Positions 1-8,899 of a DNA stretch of 64,000 nt are shown piece by piece. The stretch lies in the NCBI GenBank assembly GCA_964433635.1, contig CAYSSG010000002.1, forward strand, positions 1-64,000. The letters run 5' to 3'. Within the stretch, counting starts at the first letter, position 1. Every line of letters starts with the position of its first letter. The translations under genes and the position numbers were made by a program. This DNA is from CAYSSG01 sp964433635. Lineage in GTDB: Bacteria > Atribacterota > Phoenicimicrobiia > Phoenicimicrobiales > Stramentimicrobiaceae. The notes below the pieces were generated by a model. The model saw nothing but the letters and a program-made list of their open reading frames with translations. It searched no databases and had not been told where the DNA came from.

Positions 1-100
1 AAAACATTGAATCATTCCCAGATAGAGTCATCCGGGTTAATCAGGAGAGCTAAAAGCCTTCTTTACAATTTTACAAGAATATCATTTCCAAGAATATGAT

Positions 101-129
101 TTGACAAAAAAAGATTTTATTAGTAAAAT
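101..129 (+). promoter_or_regulatory. sigma70-type promoter of the leu operon leader
   Basis: TTGACA at 101-106 and TAAAAT at 124-129 are separated by exactly 17 nt, a near-consensus vegetative promoter. It sits about 40 nt upstream of the T-box leader, so transcription should start near 136. The boxes are seen directly; activity is inferred. Confidence 0.7.
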
Positions 130-164
130 GGCAAAAATTATCCTTACCAAAGTAAAAGGTCATT

Positions 165-377
165 AGGTAATCGATTGCTGAAGAGAGCCATGAATCGGTG
201 TGAATATGGCAGCAAAAATTACTGAAACTCACCTCTAGCTTTAAAGAGAAAATATTAAAGAGATAAATGGTTATCTTTAAAAGGTAATGAGGATAGAAAA
301 ATTTTTTTCTATCGAATTAGGGTGGTACCACGATACATTCGTCCCTATCAAGCCTTGGGCTATAGGGGCGTTTTTTA
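165..377 (+). promoter_or_regulatory. T-box leader (leucine) upstream of leuA
   Basis: The conserved T-box sequence AGGGTGGTACCACG is at 319-332. It is followed by an intrinsic terminator whose arms CGTCCCTAT (340-348) and ATAGGGGCG (362-370) pair along 9 bp before six T's (371-376). Upstream, GAAACTCACC near 224-233 fits a specifier loop with CTC (Leu) followed by A, as usual in T-boxes. T-box RNAs read through the terminator when uncharged cognate tRNA binds. The downstream leuACDB genes agree with a leucine specifier. T-box and terminator are directly visible; the specifier assignment is inference. Confidence 0.9.
340..376 (+). terminator. T-box-controlled intrinsic terminator
   Basis: A 9-bp stem (340-348 with 362-370, including one T-G pair) is followed by TTTTTT at 371-376. 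The 5' arm lies just downstream of the T-box sequence, as expected for the mutually exclusive antiterminator/terminator arrangement. Confidence 0.85.
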
Positions 378-380
378 TTA

Positions 381-612
381 TATAAGGAAGTATGTCTAGG
401 GTTCCGTTTTTTATTAAAAAGCCTGGACCAAGTGGCATAAGATACGAATTGAATGGCAGATCCATTGATTCGTATTACACCGTGGGTAGAAAAGACCCCA
501 GCGGAAGGTTCCTTGTTCAAAAAAAGAACTGTTCTGTTGGGGTCTTGTATTTTGGTAAGTAAATTTCAGGTCATGATGAAAAAAAGCATTTCCTTAAAAA
601 GGAGGGAATAAA
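381..612 (+). other. structured leader segment between T-box terminator and leuA
   Basis: This 230-nt stretch lies after the T-box terminator and has no convincing coding frame. It holds two hairpins. One pairs ATACGAAT (442-449) with ATTCGTAT (468-475) and, inside that, AATGG (452-456) with CCATT (462-466). The other pairs AAGACCCCA (492-500) with TGGGGTCTT (538-546), with an inner GTTC/GAAC pair, and is followed by GTATTTT. The second could be a weak terminator. The function is unknown; a second attenuator or an RNA-stability element are possible. Confidence 0.5.
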
Positions 613-2142
613 ATGAGCGAGAAGATATTGATTTTTGATACAACTTTACGTGACGGAGAACAATGCCCGGGTGCCTCTTTAAATACCCAGGAAAAATTAG
701 AGATTGCCAGATATCTGGAAAGAATGCGCGTTGATGTTATTGAAGCAGGTTTTCCCATATCTTCACCAGGAGATTTTGAGGGCGTGGAGGTTATTGCTAA
801 GAATATCAAGGATTCTGCCGTTGCCGGTCTGTGTCGGGCAGTGGAACAGGACATCAAATGTGCCTGGGATGCGATTAAATCAGCACGGAAACCCAGAATT
901 CATACTTTCATTGCTACCTCTCCCATCCATATGCAATATAAACTGGAAAAAACACCACAAGAAGTACTTGATCAAGCGGTTTCAGCAGTAAGATTAGCGA
1001 AGAGTTTTTGTCCGGAGGTAGAATTTTCTGCAGAAGATGCCAGTCGCAGCGAACCGGAATTCTTATACCGGATTTTCCAGGAGGTTATCAAGGCAGGTGC
1101 CACAATTATTAATATTCCCGATACAGTCGGTTATTCCCAACCTGATGAGTTTGGCCGACTGATCAAGGGAATACAGGAGAATGTTCAGGATATCAAACGT
1201 GTGATTGTCAGTGTGCATTGCCATAATGACCTGGGGTTGGCTGTTGCTAATTCATTGGAAACCTTGAAATATGGTGTAGAGCAGATCGAGTGTACCATGA
1301 ATGGGATTGGGGAACGGGCAGGGAATGCCTCCCTGGAAGAGATTGTCATGGCGCTGCATACCAGGATGGATTTTTACCAGAAGTCAACCAACATCGATAC
1401 CCGGTATATCTATCCTACCAGCAAGCTGGTCAGCCGACTGACCGGGTTTGTGGTACAGCCCAATAAGGCAATTGTGGGGAAAAATGCCTTTGCCCACGAA
1501 GCCGGGATTCACCAGGCTGGCGTATTAAAAGATGCATCTACTTATGAAATTATGAAACCACAAACCATCGGCCTGGAGAGCAATCAGTTGGTATTGGGTA
1601 AACATTCCGGCCGTAATGCCTTTAAAAGCCGTTTGGCTGAATTAGGATATGATTTGGATAAAGAAAAGCTGAATAAATCATTTGAGCAGTTTAAACTTCT
1701 GGCAGATAAGAAAAAAGAAATTTATTCTGAAGACCTGGTTGCTCTGATGTCCGAAATATTAGTAGAAGACATAGCCGATCTTTATGATTTGAAGTATTTT
1801 CATGTCAACACCGGGAATAGCATCCTGCCCACTGCGACAGTTAGGTTAGGCAGGGAAGGAAAATCATACGAAGATGCTGCCTGTGGTGACGGACCGGTGG
1901 ATGCAGTCTTTAAAGCGATAGATCGCATTACCGGAGCAAAGGTCAGATTGACAGATTATCATATCAGGGCACTGACCAGGGGAAAGGATGCACAGGGTGA
2001 AGCAATTGTAGAAATCAAGAATAATGGATGTTCATTTATAGGGAAGAGTGTAAGTACCGATACCCTGGAAGCCAGTGTAAAGGCATATTTAAAGGCGATA
2101 AATAAGATGTTAGGTATCATGATGAGACAAGGGAATCAATAA
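613..2142 (+). CDS. leuA: 2-isopropylmalate synthase
   Basis: Catalyses the first committed step of leucine synthesis, condensing acetyl-CoA with 2-oxoisovalerate. The 509-aa length is normal for bacterial LeuA. The N-terminal TIM barrel opens with the DTTLRDGEQCPG motif (metal-binding Asp9), and the HCHND motif supplies His202 and His204. After the barrel, a linker and a C-terminal regulatory domain (about residues 385-509) of the type that binds leucine are present. The ATG at 613 follows AAAGGAGGG at a good distance. It is the first gene behind a leucine T-box and is followed by leuC, leuD and leuB. Citramalate and homocitrate synthases share the barrel, but sequence and operon favour LeuA. 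Confidence 0.95.
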   Translation: MSEKILIFDTTLRDGEQCPGASLNTQEKLEIARYLERMRVDVIEAGFPISSPGDFEGVEVIAKNIKDSAVAGLCRAVEQDIKCAWDAIKSARKPRIHTFIATSPIHMQYKLEKTPQEVLDQAVSAVRLAKSFCPEVEFSAEDASRSEPEFLYRIFQEVIKAGATIINIPDTVGYSQPDEFGRLIKGIQENVQDIKRVIVSVHCHNDLGLAVANSLETLKYGVEQIECTMNGIGERAGNASLEEIVMALHTRMDFYQKSTNIDTRYIYPTSKLVSRLTGFVVQPNKAIVGKNAFAHEAGIHQAGVLKDASTYEIMKPQTIGLESNQLVLGKHSGRNAFKSRLAELGYDLDKEKLNKSFEQFKLLADKKKEIYSEDLVALMSEILVEDIADLYDLKYFHVNTGNSILPTATVRLGREGKSYEDAACGDGPVDAVFKAIDRITGAKVRLTDYHIRALTRGKDAQGEAIVEIKNNGCSFIGKSVSTDTLEASVKAYLKAINKMLGIMMRQGNQ

Positions 2143-2188
2143 ATCAATCTGCTGACAATTGAAAGATAGAAAAAAAGGAGTGTTGATC

Positions 2189-3451
2189 ATGGGAAGAACG
2201 ATGGTTGAAAAAATAATGCAGTCTCACTGTGAAAAAAAAGATATAAAAAAGGGAGATTTAATTAAAGCAAATGTTGATTTTGCTTTTGCCAATGATATTA
2301 CCGGAGCCCCTGCTATTGAAGTTTTTAAAAAAATAGGTGTGAAAGAAGTTTTCGACAGGAACAAGATTACCTTTATTCCGGATCACTTCACACCGAATAA
2401 GGACATCAAGTCGGCTGAACAGGCAAAAATAATCAAAGAATTCTCGCAGAGTCAACATCTTACTCATTATTTTGAAGTAGGTCAATCCGGAATAGAGCAT
2501 GCACTTCTACCTGAAAAAGGTTTCATACTACCGGGCCAGCTGATCGTGGGTGCGGATTCTCACACTCCGACATCAGGAGCATTAGGTGCCCTGGCTATTG
2601 GGGTTGGACATACCGACTTGGGGGCTGTGCTGGCACTGGGAGAAATCTGGCTGAAAGTTCCGGAGACGATTAAATTTGTCTATCATGGTATATTGAATAA
2701 ATGGGTGGGGGGAAAAGACATCATACTCTATACCATTTCTAAAATCGGTGTGAATGGTGCCAATTACAGAGTGATGGAATTTGGCGGAGAGGTCATCACC
2801 CAGCTCTCAATGGATAACCGATTTACCATCTGTAATATGGCCATTGAAGCTGGTGCCAAGAGCGGGATTATGGAGACAGACAATATAACCCTGGATTATT
2901 TAAAAGATAGATCGGAAGAAACATTTCAAATCGTAAAAAGTGACCCGGATGCTGAATATGAGAAGATGTTAGAGTATGATGTAGCTAATATCGAGCCACA
3001 GGTGGCTTTTCCTTATCTTCCAAGTCGGTCAAAGCCGATCAGTGAGGTCGGAGAAGTGCAAATCGATCAGGCAGTCATCGGTTCCTGCACGAACGGACGT
3101 ATTGAAGATCTAAGAATTTCTGCCGGAATCTTGAAAAATCATCAGGTTGATTCCAGGGTAAGATTGATTATTCTTCCGGCAACCCAACGGATCTATTTAC
3201 AGGCTATGGAAGAAGGATTATTGAAAATATTTATTGAGGCCGGGGCGGCTATCAGCGTGCCTACCTGCGGCCCCTGCTGTGGAGGGCACATGGGGATTCT
3301 AGCCCGGGGTGAAAAGGCTATATCCACTACCAATCGTAATTTTGTTGGTCGTATGGGGCATCCGGAAAGTGAGGTTTATTTATCCGGTCCCGCAATAGCA
3401 GCCGCATCTGCCATCACGGGAAAAATATCCAGTCCTGAGGAGGTGATGTAA
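2189..3451 (+). CDS. leuC: 3-isopropylmalate dehydratase large subunit
   Basis: Large subunit of isopropylmalate isomerase, a [4Fe-4S] enzyme that interconverts 2- and 3-isopropylmalate together with LeuD. The 420-aa length matches the short LeuC/HacA class rather than the ~466-aa enterobacterial form. Cluster ligands are visible as Cys300 in GSCTNGR and Cys360/Cys363 in the CGPC motif; the substrate-side GADSHTPTSGA motif is intact. A longer reading from a TTG at 2159 exists, but AAAGGAG at 2174-2180 points to the ATG at 2189. The stop is two bases from the leuD start, so the subunits are probably translationally coupled. Homoaconitase-type activity cannot be excluded from sequence. Confidence 0.93.
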   Translation: MGRTMVEKIMQSHCEKKDIKKGDLIKANVDFAFANDITGAPAIEVFKKIGVKEVFDRNKITFIPDHFTPNKDIKSAEQAKIIKEFSQSQHLTHYFEVGQSGIEHALLPEKGFILPGQLIVGADSHTPTSGALGALAIGVGHTDLGAVLALGEIWLKVPETIKFVYHGILNKWVGGKDIILYTISKIGVNGANYRVMEFGGEVITQLSMDNRFTICNMAIEAGAKSGIMETDNITLDYLKDRSEETFQIVKSDPDAEYEKMLEYDVANIEPQVAFPYLPSRSKPISEVGEVQIDQAVIGSCTNGRIEDLRISAGILKNHQVDSRVRLIILPATQRIYLQAMEEGLLKIFIEAGAAISVPTCGPCCGGHMGILARGEKAISTTNRNFVGRMGHPESEVYLSGPAIAAASAITGKISSPEEVM

Positions 3452-3453
3452 GG

Positions 3454-3963
3454 ATGATTATAAAAGGCAATATCTGGAAATTTGGTGATCACATCGATAC
3501 GGATGTCATTATTCCGGCAAGATACTTGAATACCTCAGATCCAACAGAGTTAGCATCCCATTGTATGGAAGATTATGACAAGGATTTTATCGGAAAGATA
3601 AAGTCCGGAGATATGATTGTAGCAGGGGAAAATTTCGGTTGCGGCAGTTCCAGAGAACATGCTCCAATAGCCATCAAGGCAGCCGGCATCTCCTGTATTA
3701 TTGCCCGTTCTTTTGCCCGAATCTTTTTCCGGAATGCCATTAATATCGGCTTACCAATCTTTGTATCTACGGAAGTCCCTGAACATTCCCGGCAAGGCGA
3801 CCTGTTGGAAATAAATACCGAGACGGGTATGATCAGGAATCTAAGTAACCTCAAAAGTTTTCAGATCAATCCGTTGCCCGATTTTATTCAGAGTATCATT
3901 TCAGCAGGAGGACTTGTTGAATATTCTAGAAGAGAAGTGGAAAGGAGAAAGCCAAATGTATAA
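3454..3963 (+). CDS. leuD: 3-isopropylmalate dehydratase small subunit
   Basis: Small swivelling subunit that completes the isopropylmalate isomerase active site. At 169 aa it is the usual length for the short LeuD class. The N-terminal DTDVIIPARYLNT motif carries the substrate-recognition loop, and GCGSSREHAP is the conserved backbone-binding motif near residues 60-70. Its Shine-Dalgarno, GGAGGTGATG, lies inside the end of leuC. The last 8 nt overlap the start of the downstream dehydrogenase, consistent with one leuACDB transcript. Confidence 0.93.
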   Translation: MIIKGNIWKFGDHIDTDVIIPARYLNTSDPTELASHCMEDYDKDFIGKIKSGDMIVAGENFGCGSSREHAPIAIKAAGISCIIARSFARIFFRNAINIGLPIFVSTEVPEHSRQGDLLEINTETGMIRNLSNLKSFQINPLPDFIQSIISAGGLVEYSRREVERRKPNV

Positions 3964-5104
3964 TATAGCCCTGATACCAGGTGACGGTATAGGTCCGGAA
4001 ATTATCAGTGAGGGAAAAAAAGTGCTTGAATTCGCATGTTCACTGAAAGGAATTGAGATTAACTGGATTGAATACCCTTTTGGCGCTGAGCATTATCTGA
4101 AGACCGGTGAATGCCTTCCCGATCGTGCCTTAAAGGAAATAAGTGAGATGGATGCCATCTATCTGGGGGCTATAGGAGATCCGCGCGTTAAACCGGGCAT
4201 TCTGGAGAAGGAGATATTATTGACTTTAAGATTCTATCTTGATCAATATATTAACCTTAGACCGATAAAATTATATAAAGGTGTTCCAACACCATTGAAG
4301 GGTAAAAATCCGGAAGATATCAACTTCTATGTTGTCAGAGAAAATACCGAAGATTTTTATATTGGCATTGGAGGAAGGTTTAAAGGAAAAACAAACCAGG
4401 ATTGTCTGGAAGTTACGAGAAAACTGTATCAGGCAAAGCTCAGGGTGCATTTTGAATTGGAAAAAGAAGAAGAAATCGCTTATCAGATTGGTTTAATCAG
4501 CAGAGCAGGTACGAGAAGGGTCATTCAATATGCCTTTGAACTGGCTGAAAAGAAAGGCATGAATCGAGTGAGCTCTGTTGATAAAGCCAATGTATTGACG
4601 AATATGTATGGGCTTTGGAGGGATATTTTTGAAGAGGTTTCTCAGAATTATCCAGGTATTGAAACTGAATTTACGTTTATAGATGCCGTTACCATGTGGT
4701 TTGTGAAAAAACCAGAATGGTTCAAAGTTGTGGTAGCCCCAAATATGTTCGGTGATATTATTACCGATTTAGGAGCCATCATTCAGGGAGGATTAGGGAT
4801 TGCGGCAGGTGGAAATATTAACCCGGATGGTGTATCGATGTTTGAGCCAATTCATGGTTCTGCTCCAAAATATAAAGGTAAATCAATTGCCAATCCTATT
4901 GCTACAATATTAGCCGGTGCCATGATGATGGATTTTTTAGGAGAAACAGAACTGTCAGTATTTATCGAGAATGCAGTTGAAGAAGTTTTAATTGAAGGGG
5001 TGACAAGATCTTATGATATGGGAGGAAATTCCTCTACCTTTGAGGTAGGAGAAGCAGTCATTCAACAGTTAAAAAATACTCATACGAATTCAAAGGCTTT
5101 TTAA
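3956..5104 (+). CDS. leuB: 3-isopropylmalate dehydrogenase (isocitrate/isopropylmalate dehydrogenase family)
   Basis: Predicted NAD-dependent oxidative decarboxylase that converts 3-isopropylmalate to 2-oxoisocaproate. It is 382 aa from the ATG at 3956, which follows AAGGAG (3941-3946) and overlaps leuD by 8 nt. Visible motifs are IPGDGIGPE at the N-terminus, RENTEDFY around residue 130, the Mg-binding NMFGDIITD segment and EPIHGSAP. The RENTEDFYIGIGG motif differs from the RELTGG motif of classical LeuB and looks closer to the tartrate, homoisocitrate or isocitrate dehydrogenase branches. Operon position argues strongly for the leucine step, but wider substrate range is possible. Confidence 0.82.
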   Translation: MYNIALIPGDGIGPEIISEGKKVLEFACSLKGIEINWIEYPFGAEHYLKTGECLPDRALKEISEMDAIYLGAIGDPRVKPGILEKEILLTLRFYLDQYINLRPIKLYKGVPTPLKGKNPEDINFYVVRENTEDFYIGIGGRFKGKTNQDCLEVTRKLYQAKLRVHFELEKEEEIAYQIGLISRAGTRRVIQYAFELAEKKGMNRVSSVDKANVLTNMYGLWRDIFEEVSQNYPGIETEFTFIDAVTMWFVKKPEWFKVVVAPNMFGDIITDLGAIIQGGLGIAAGGNINPDGVSMFEPIHGSAPKYKGKSIANPIATILAGAMMMDFLGETELSVFIENAVEEVLIEGVTRSYDMGGNSSTFEVGEAVIQQLKNTHTNSKAF

Positions 5105-5223
5105 AATCTGATTGTTTTTCATAGTAAATTCTCATAAAATCAGATACTATAATAGAAAAATAGTTGACTAATCAGTGAAATCAATCACCAGATCCAATCC
5201 TTACTTACGGAAGGAATTTTTTA

Positions 5224-5694
5224 TTGCTCATTGTCATTGGCCTTGTTTTAAATTTGATAGGCATTATTGGAATTATTGTTCCTGCTTTACCTGGCGTTAT
5301 ACTGAATTATTTAGGGCTGATTCTACTCTATTTAGCCAGAGGAAGAATTGAATTTGGTGTCAATATACTCATCGTTTTTGGTATACTGACAGTCTCGGTA
5401 ACATTGTTGGATTATATTTTTCCTTTGCTGGGAGCGAAAAAATACGGTGCCTCCCGAATGGGAATATGGGGTGCAGTGATCGGGATGATCATTGGAATGA
5501 TATTTTTTCCTCCCTTTGGTATCATTTTCGGTCTTCTAATCGGAGCCTTTCTGGGAGAATTGACAGCGGGGAAAGAGCACTCGCAGGCTCTAAGGTCAAG
5601 TTTTGCCACCTTTTTAGGGAGTATTACTTCAATGGTGGTCAAATTGATCCTGGCTATCGTTATGACGGTTTTCTATATCGTTCATTTATTCTAA
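5224..5694 (+). CDS. DUF456 family membrane protein
   Basis: A 156-aa integral membrane protein with about four hydrophobic segments and many glycine-rich GxxxG-type stretches. The central LLGAKKYGASRMGIWGA motif is characteristic of the DUF456 family. The start is TTG at 5224, with GGAAGG at 5209-5214 and 9-nt spacing. It lies between the leu operon and a CGGC-domain gene on the same strand. The function is unknown in the family and nothing here adds to that. Confidence 0.75.
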   Translation: MLIVIGLVLNLIGIIGIIVPALPGVILNYLGLILLYLARGRIEFGVNILIVFGILTVSVTLLDYIFPLLGAKKYGASRMGIWGAVIGMIIGMIFFPPFGIIFGLLIGAFLGELTAGKEHSQALRSSFATFLGSITSMVVKLILAIVMTVFYIVHLF

Positions 5695-5763
5695 GTTTCA
5701 ATCATGGTTATATCTTACAAACTATGAATGAGAAGTCAATAAACAATAAGGGGGAGTAAATTG

Positions 5764-6210
5764 ATGGAACAAAAAATCAAAATTGGTATTATGATCTGTC
5801 ATCGCTATCATCGATGTGCGGGAGGAAAATGCTTAAGAGCCATGCGAAACCGTGAAGGTGCCTTCTCTATTTATCAGGGGAAAGAGATAGAGCTGGTTGG
5901 CTATACTACCTGTGATGGATGTCCCGGTGGGAATGTGGAGTATGCACCGGAAGAGATGAAGAAAAACGGTGCACAGATCATCCACCTGGCTACAGGTTTG
6001 CTCGTCGGGTATCCGCCCTGTCCGCGAATCAAATATTTTAAGGATTATATTGAGCAAAAGTTTGGATTAAAAGTCATGATCGGGACACACCCTATTCCCC
6101 AGAAATACCTGTTAACGCATATGAATTTACACACCTGGGATTCTGACTATTGGCAGGAAATCATTAAACCTACTCTAGCCAATGAAGCCGTCAGGCTGGC
6201 CTATGATTAA
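5764..6210 (+). CDS. CGGC domain-containing protein
   Basis: A 148-aa soluble protein of the CGGC family, a putative metal- or cofactor-binding family named for its cysteine/glycine motif. Conserved cysteines are seen in MICHRYHRCAGGKC, near the N-terminus, in CDGCPGGNV and in the PPCPR segment. ATG 5764 is preferred over TTG 5761 because GGGGAG at 5751-5756 gives 7-nt spacing. It precedes ilvD on the same strand by 69 bp. A role in metal handling for the neighbouring Fe-S dehydratases is attractive but only positional inference. Confidence 0.75.
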   Translation: MEQKIKIGIMICHRYHRCAGGKCLRAMRNREGAFSIYQGKEIELVGYTTCDGCPGGNVEYAPEEMKKNGAQIIHLATGLLVGYPPCPRIKYFKDYIEQKFGLKVMIGTHPIPQKYLLTHMNLHTWDSDYWQEIIKPTLANEAVRLAYD

Positions 6211-6279
6211 AGAGTAAAATAGTTTTGTTAAGAAATTTAAAATAATAAGAAAATAAACTTAACTGGAAGGATTAGGAAT

Positions 6280-7959
6280 ATGAAAAAAGATAGTTGTACT
6301 GTAATGAAAGGAGCAAGTCGCGCTCCTCACCGGTCTCTATTTTATGCAATGGGATACACAAAAGAAGATCTGGATAAGCCGATCATTGGGGTTGTTAATG
6401 CCTTCAATGAAATTATTCCGGGACATATTCAGTTGAACGATATTGTCCAGGCTGTAAAAATCGGCATCGCTGCAGCCGGAGGCATTCCTATGGAATTTCC
6501 GGCTATCGGTATCTGTGACGGAATTGCCATGAATCATGAAGGAATGAAATATCCCCTGGCCAGCAGGGAACTTGTTGCCGATTCCATTGAAGCCGTTACC
6601 ATGGCTCACCATTTCGATGGTTTAGTGATGGTAGCCAATTGCGACAAGATTGTTCCTGGAATGTTAATGGCTGCCGGCCGTTTAAATATTCCTGCCATTT
6701 ATGTGAGTGGAGGCCCGATGCTTCCCGGACAATATGCAGACAAAGAAGTTGACTTAAATACGGTGTTTGAAGCAGTGGGCAGATATAACCAAAAACAGAT
6801 TTCTGAAGAGGAATTATTGGCATTAGAACAGTGCGCCTGTCCCACAGCCGGCAGTTGCGCCGGTCTTTTTACTGCAAATTCAATGAATTGTCTGGCTGAA
6901 GCACTGGGCATGGCTCTACCCGGAAATGGAACAATTCCTGTCGGATACGGCGCCAGAAAACAACTGGCCAATCAGGCCGGAAAAGCGATTATCAATCTGG
7001 TGAAGAAGCAGATTAAACCCAGAGATATTATGACTGTTAATACCTTTGAAAATGCCATTACGCTGGACCTGGCTATGGCTGGCTCCTCCAATACGGTTTT
7101 ACACCTGCTAGCTATTGCCCACGAAACCGGGATTAAACTGGATTTAAAGAAGTTTGACCGTTTGAGTCGAATTGTCCCGATTCTGACTAAGATTTCACCT
7201 TCCAGTTCTTTCCATGTTACCGATTTATATTTTGCAGGAGGCATTCAGGCAATTCTGAAAGAATTGAGCGAAGCAAAACTGATTCATACCGAAGAGATGA
7301 CTGTAAGCGGAAAGAAACTGGGTGAAAATATAGCTTCAGCCCGGATAAGAAATACCGAGGTTATTAAAAAATATTCCCAGCCTTACAGCAAAGAGAGCGG
7401 GATTGCGGTACTATATGGCAATCTGGCTCCGGAAGGTGCAGTTGTCAAGGTGTCTGCAGTAAGTAAAAAAATGTATTCTTTCGAAGGTCCGGCAAAAGTT
7501 TTTAATTCTGAGGAAGAAGCCTACCAGGCAATCATGGAAGGAAAAATCAAAAAAGGTGATGTGGTAGTGATTCGGTTTGAAGGTCCAAAGGGTGGTCCGG
7601 GGATGCGCGAGATGCTGGCACCTACCTCTGCTATTTGTGGAATGGATTTAGATAACGATGTTGCTCTGATCACAGACGGACGTTTCTCAGGAGCTACCAG
7701 AGGTGCAGCGATTGGGCATATTTCTCCCGAGGCTGCAGAAAAAGGACCCATCGGAATGATTGAGGACGGGGATATCATCAAGATCGATATCGCTGACCGG
7801 GGACTGTTCGTAAAAGTATCAGCAGAAGAATTAAAAAAACGTGAAGAAAAATGGGTTTTACCGAGAAGAAATATTCCTGCCAACTTTTATTTAAAGCGAT
7901 ATGCCTATCTGGTAACTTCTGCCAGTACCGGGGCTGTTTTCAGAGAAATGGATCTTTGA
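6280..7959 (+). CDS. ilvD: dihydroxy-acid dehydratase
   Basis: Fe-S enzyme that dehydrates 2,3-dihydroxy-isovalerate and -methylvalerate in valine, isoleucine and leucine synthesis. The 559-aa length is typical. Visible signatures are GICDGIAMNHEGM (Cys79, Asp80), NCDKIVPGM (Cys121), CPTAGSCAGLFTANSMNC (Cys193) and the C-terminal TDGRFSGATRG motif. The FNEIIPGH segment has no cysteine where the [2Fe-2S]-type enzymes have one, so an oxygen-sensitive [4Fe-4S] form is likelier. An AAGGA site precedes the ATG. Sugar-acid dehydratases share this fold, but the leu operon beside it supports IlvD. Confidence 0.93.
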   Translation: MKKDSCTVMKGASRAPHRSLFYAMGYTKEDLDKPIIGVVNAFNEIIPGHIQLNDIVQAVKIGIAAAGGIPMEFPAIGICDGIAMNHEGMKYPLASRELVADSIEAVTMAHHFDGLVMVANCDKIVPGMLMAAGRLNIPAIYVSGGPMLPGQYADKEVDLNTVFEAVGRYNQKQISEEELLALEQCACPTAGSCAGLFTANSMNCLAEALGMALPGNGTIPVGYGARKQLANQAGKAIINLVKKQIKPRDIMTVNTFENAITLDLAMAGSSNTVLHLLAIAHETGIKLDLKKFDRLSRIVPILTKISPSSSFHVTDLYFAGGIQAILKELSEAKLIHTEEMTVSGKKLGENIASARIRNTEVIKKYSQPYSKESGIAVLYGNLAPEGAVVKVSAVSKKMYSFEGPAKVFNSEEEAYQAIMEGKIKKGDVVVIRFEGPKGGPGMREMLAPTSAICGMDLDNDVALITDGRFSGATRGAAIGHISPEAAEKGPIGMIEDGDIIKIDIADRGLFVKVSAEELKKREEKWVLPRRNIPANFYLKRYAYLVTSASTGAVFREMDL

Positions 7960-7966
7960 GAAAAGA

Positions 7967-8785
7967 TTAAATATAAATTTCCGGTTCTTGTCTTTTTTTG
8001 CCAAGTGTTTTTAATACGGTTTTGACAAGGACCGGTTTTTTATAACTTATTTTACGGGCACCATGAGGGCAGATTTTTACACAGGCAAAACAACGGATGC
8101 AAAGTTTTTCCCGACTTCTGAAGTTGTCAGTGTCAATGGCATTCACCGGGCAGACCTCCAGGCATTTTCCACACTGCTGGCACAAACTTGAATTAAGGAC
8201 AGGAGCATTGGTGAATAGCATTTCACTGTGTCTCGGCAAGAACCTGCCCATAGCCCGTAACTCTCCCTTAATATTCAATTCCGATACATTTTTCAATTCT
8301 TCAATCGATAAAATTTTTTGATGGATTTGCCTTCCCAGATGTTCTGCCTTTTCCAGATCCCGTTTGTCCGGTCTTCCGGAAGCAATCTTGATTTCCCGAT
8401 GGGAAAACGCATGTTCACCGATAAAAGCAGCAGCGGCTATGATGACAAATCCTTGACGGGTCATTAACTTATTCAATTGCTTTAAGGTGATACCGGCACA
8501 GATGTTGCCATAAGTCACAACCAGCACCATAGGCTGTCCGTTCCCTACAATCTTCTTGAGCGCAGGATAGAGTATATGCGGTATTCTTTCTTCATAAACC
8601 GGGATACCCAAAATGACTGCTTCGGAAGGATCGATATTCAATTTAAAACGATGTCGCTGCTCAAGTGAGTTGAGCTTAATTCTTTTTTGTTCGTTTACTC
8701 CCCATCCCCTGGCAATCGCGTTGATAACCTTTTCTGTAGAATGAGTGGGAGAAAAGTATATTTTTGTTAGCTTATCAATAATCAA
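7967..8785 (-). CDS. EFR1-type flavodoxin/ferredoxin protein
   Basis: A 272-aa fusion of an N-terminal flavodoxin-like domain (residues ~1-160, with the FSPTHSTEK phosphate-loop-like motif) and two C-terminal [4Fe-4S] motifs: CQQCGKCLEVCP near residue 200 and CIRCFACVKICP near 228. Such proteins are probable FMN/Fe-S electron carriers in anaerobes. The reading frame opens at a TTG (complement of 8783-8785); AAGGAG lies 13 nt upstream, rather far, so the start is uncertain. It converges with ilvD with only 7 bp between stops and no clear terminator. The partner enzyme is not evident. Confidence 0.82.
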   Translation of the reverse strand: MIIDKLTKIYFSPTHSTEKVINAIARGWGVNEQKRIKLNSLEQRHRFKLNIDPSEAVILGIPVYEERIPHILYPALKKIVGNGQPMVLVVTYGNICAGITLKQLNKLMTRQGFVIIAAAAFIGEHAFSHREIKIASGRPDKRDLEKAEHLGRQIHQKILSIEELKNVSELNIKGELRAMGRFLPRHSEMLFTNAPVLNSSLCQQCGKCLEVCPVNAIDTDNFRSREKLCIRCFACVKICPHGARKISYKKPVLVKTVLKTLGKKRQEPEIYI

Positions 8786-8899
8786 TGGTAAAGATACACT
8801 CCTTGTTCATAATTGATAATTATGGACCTGGGAATAAATTTCTATTTCAATCCTATATTATCAATGACCACTTGTACTATTGTAATTCAGCCTGAATCT

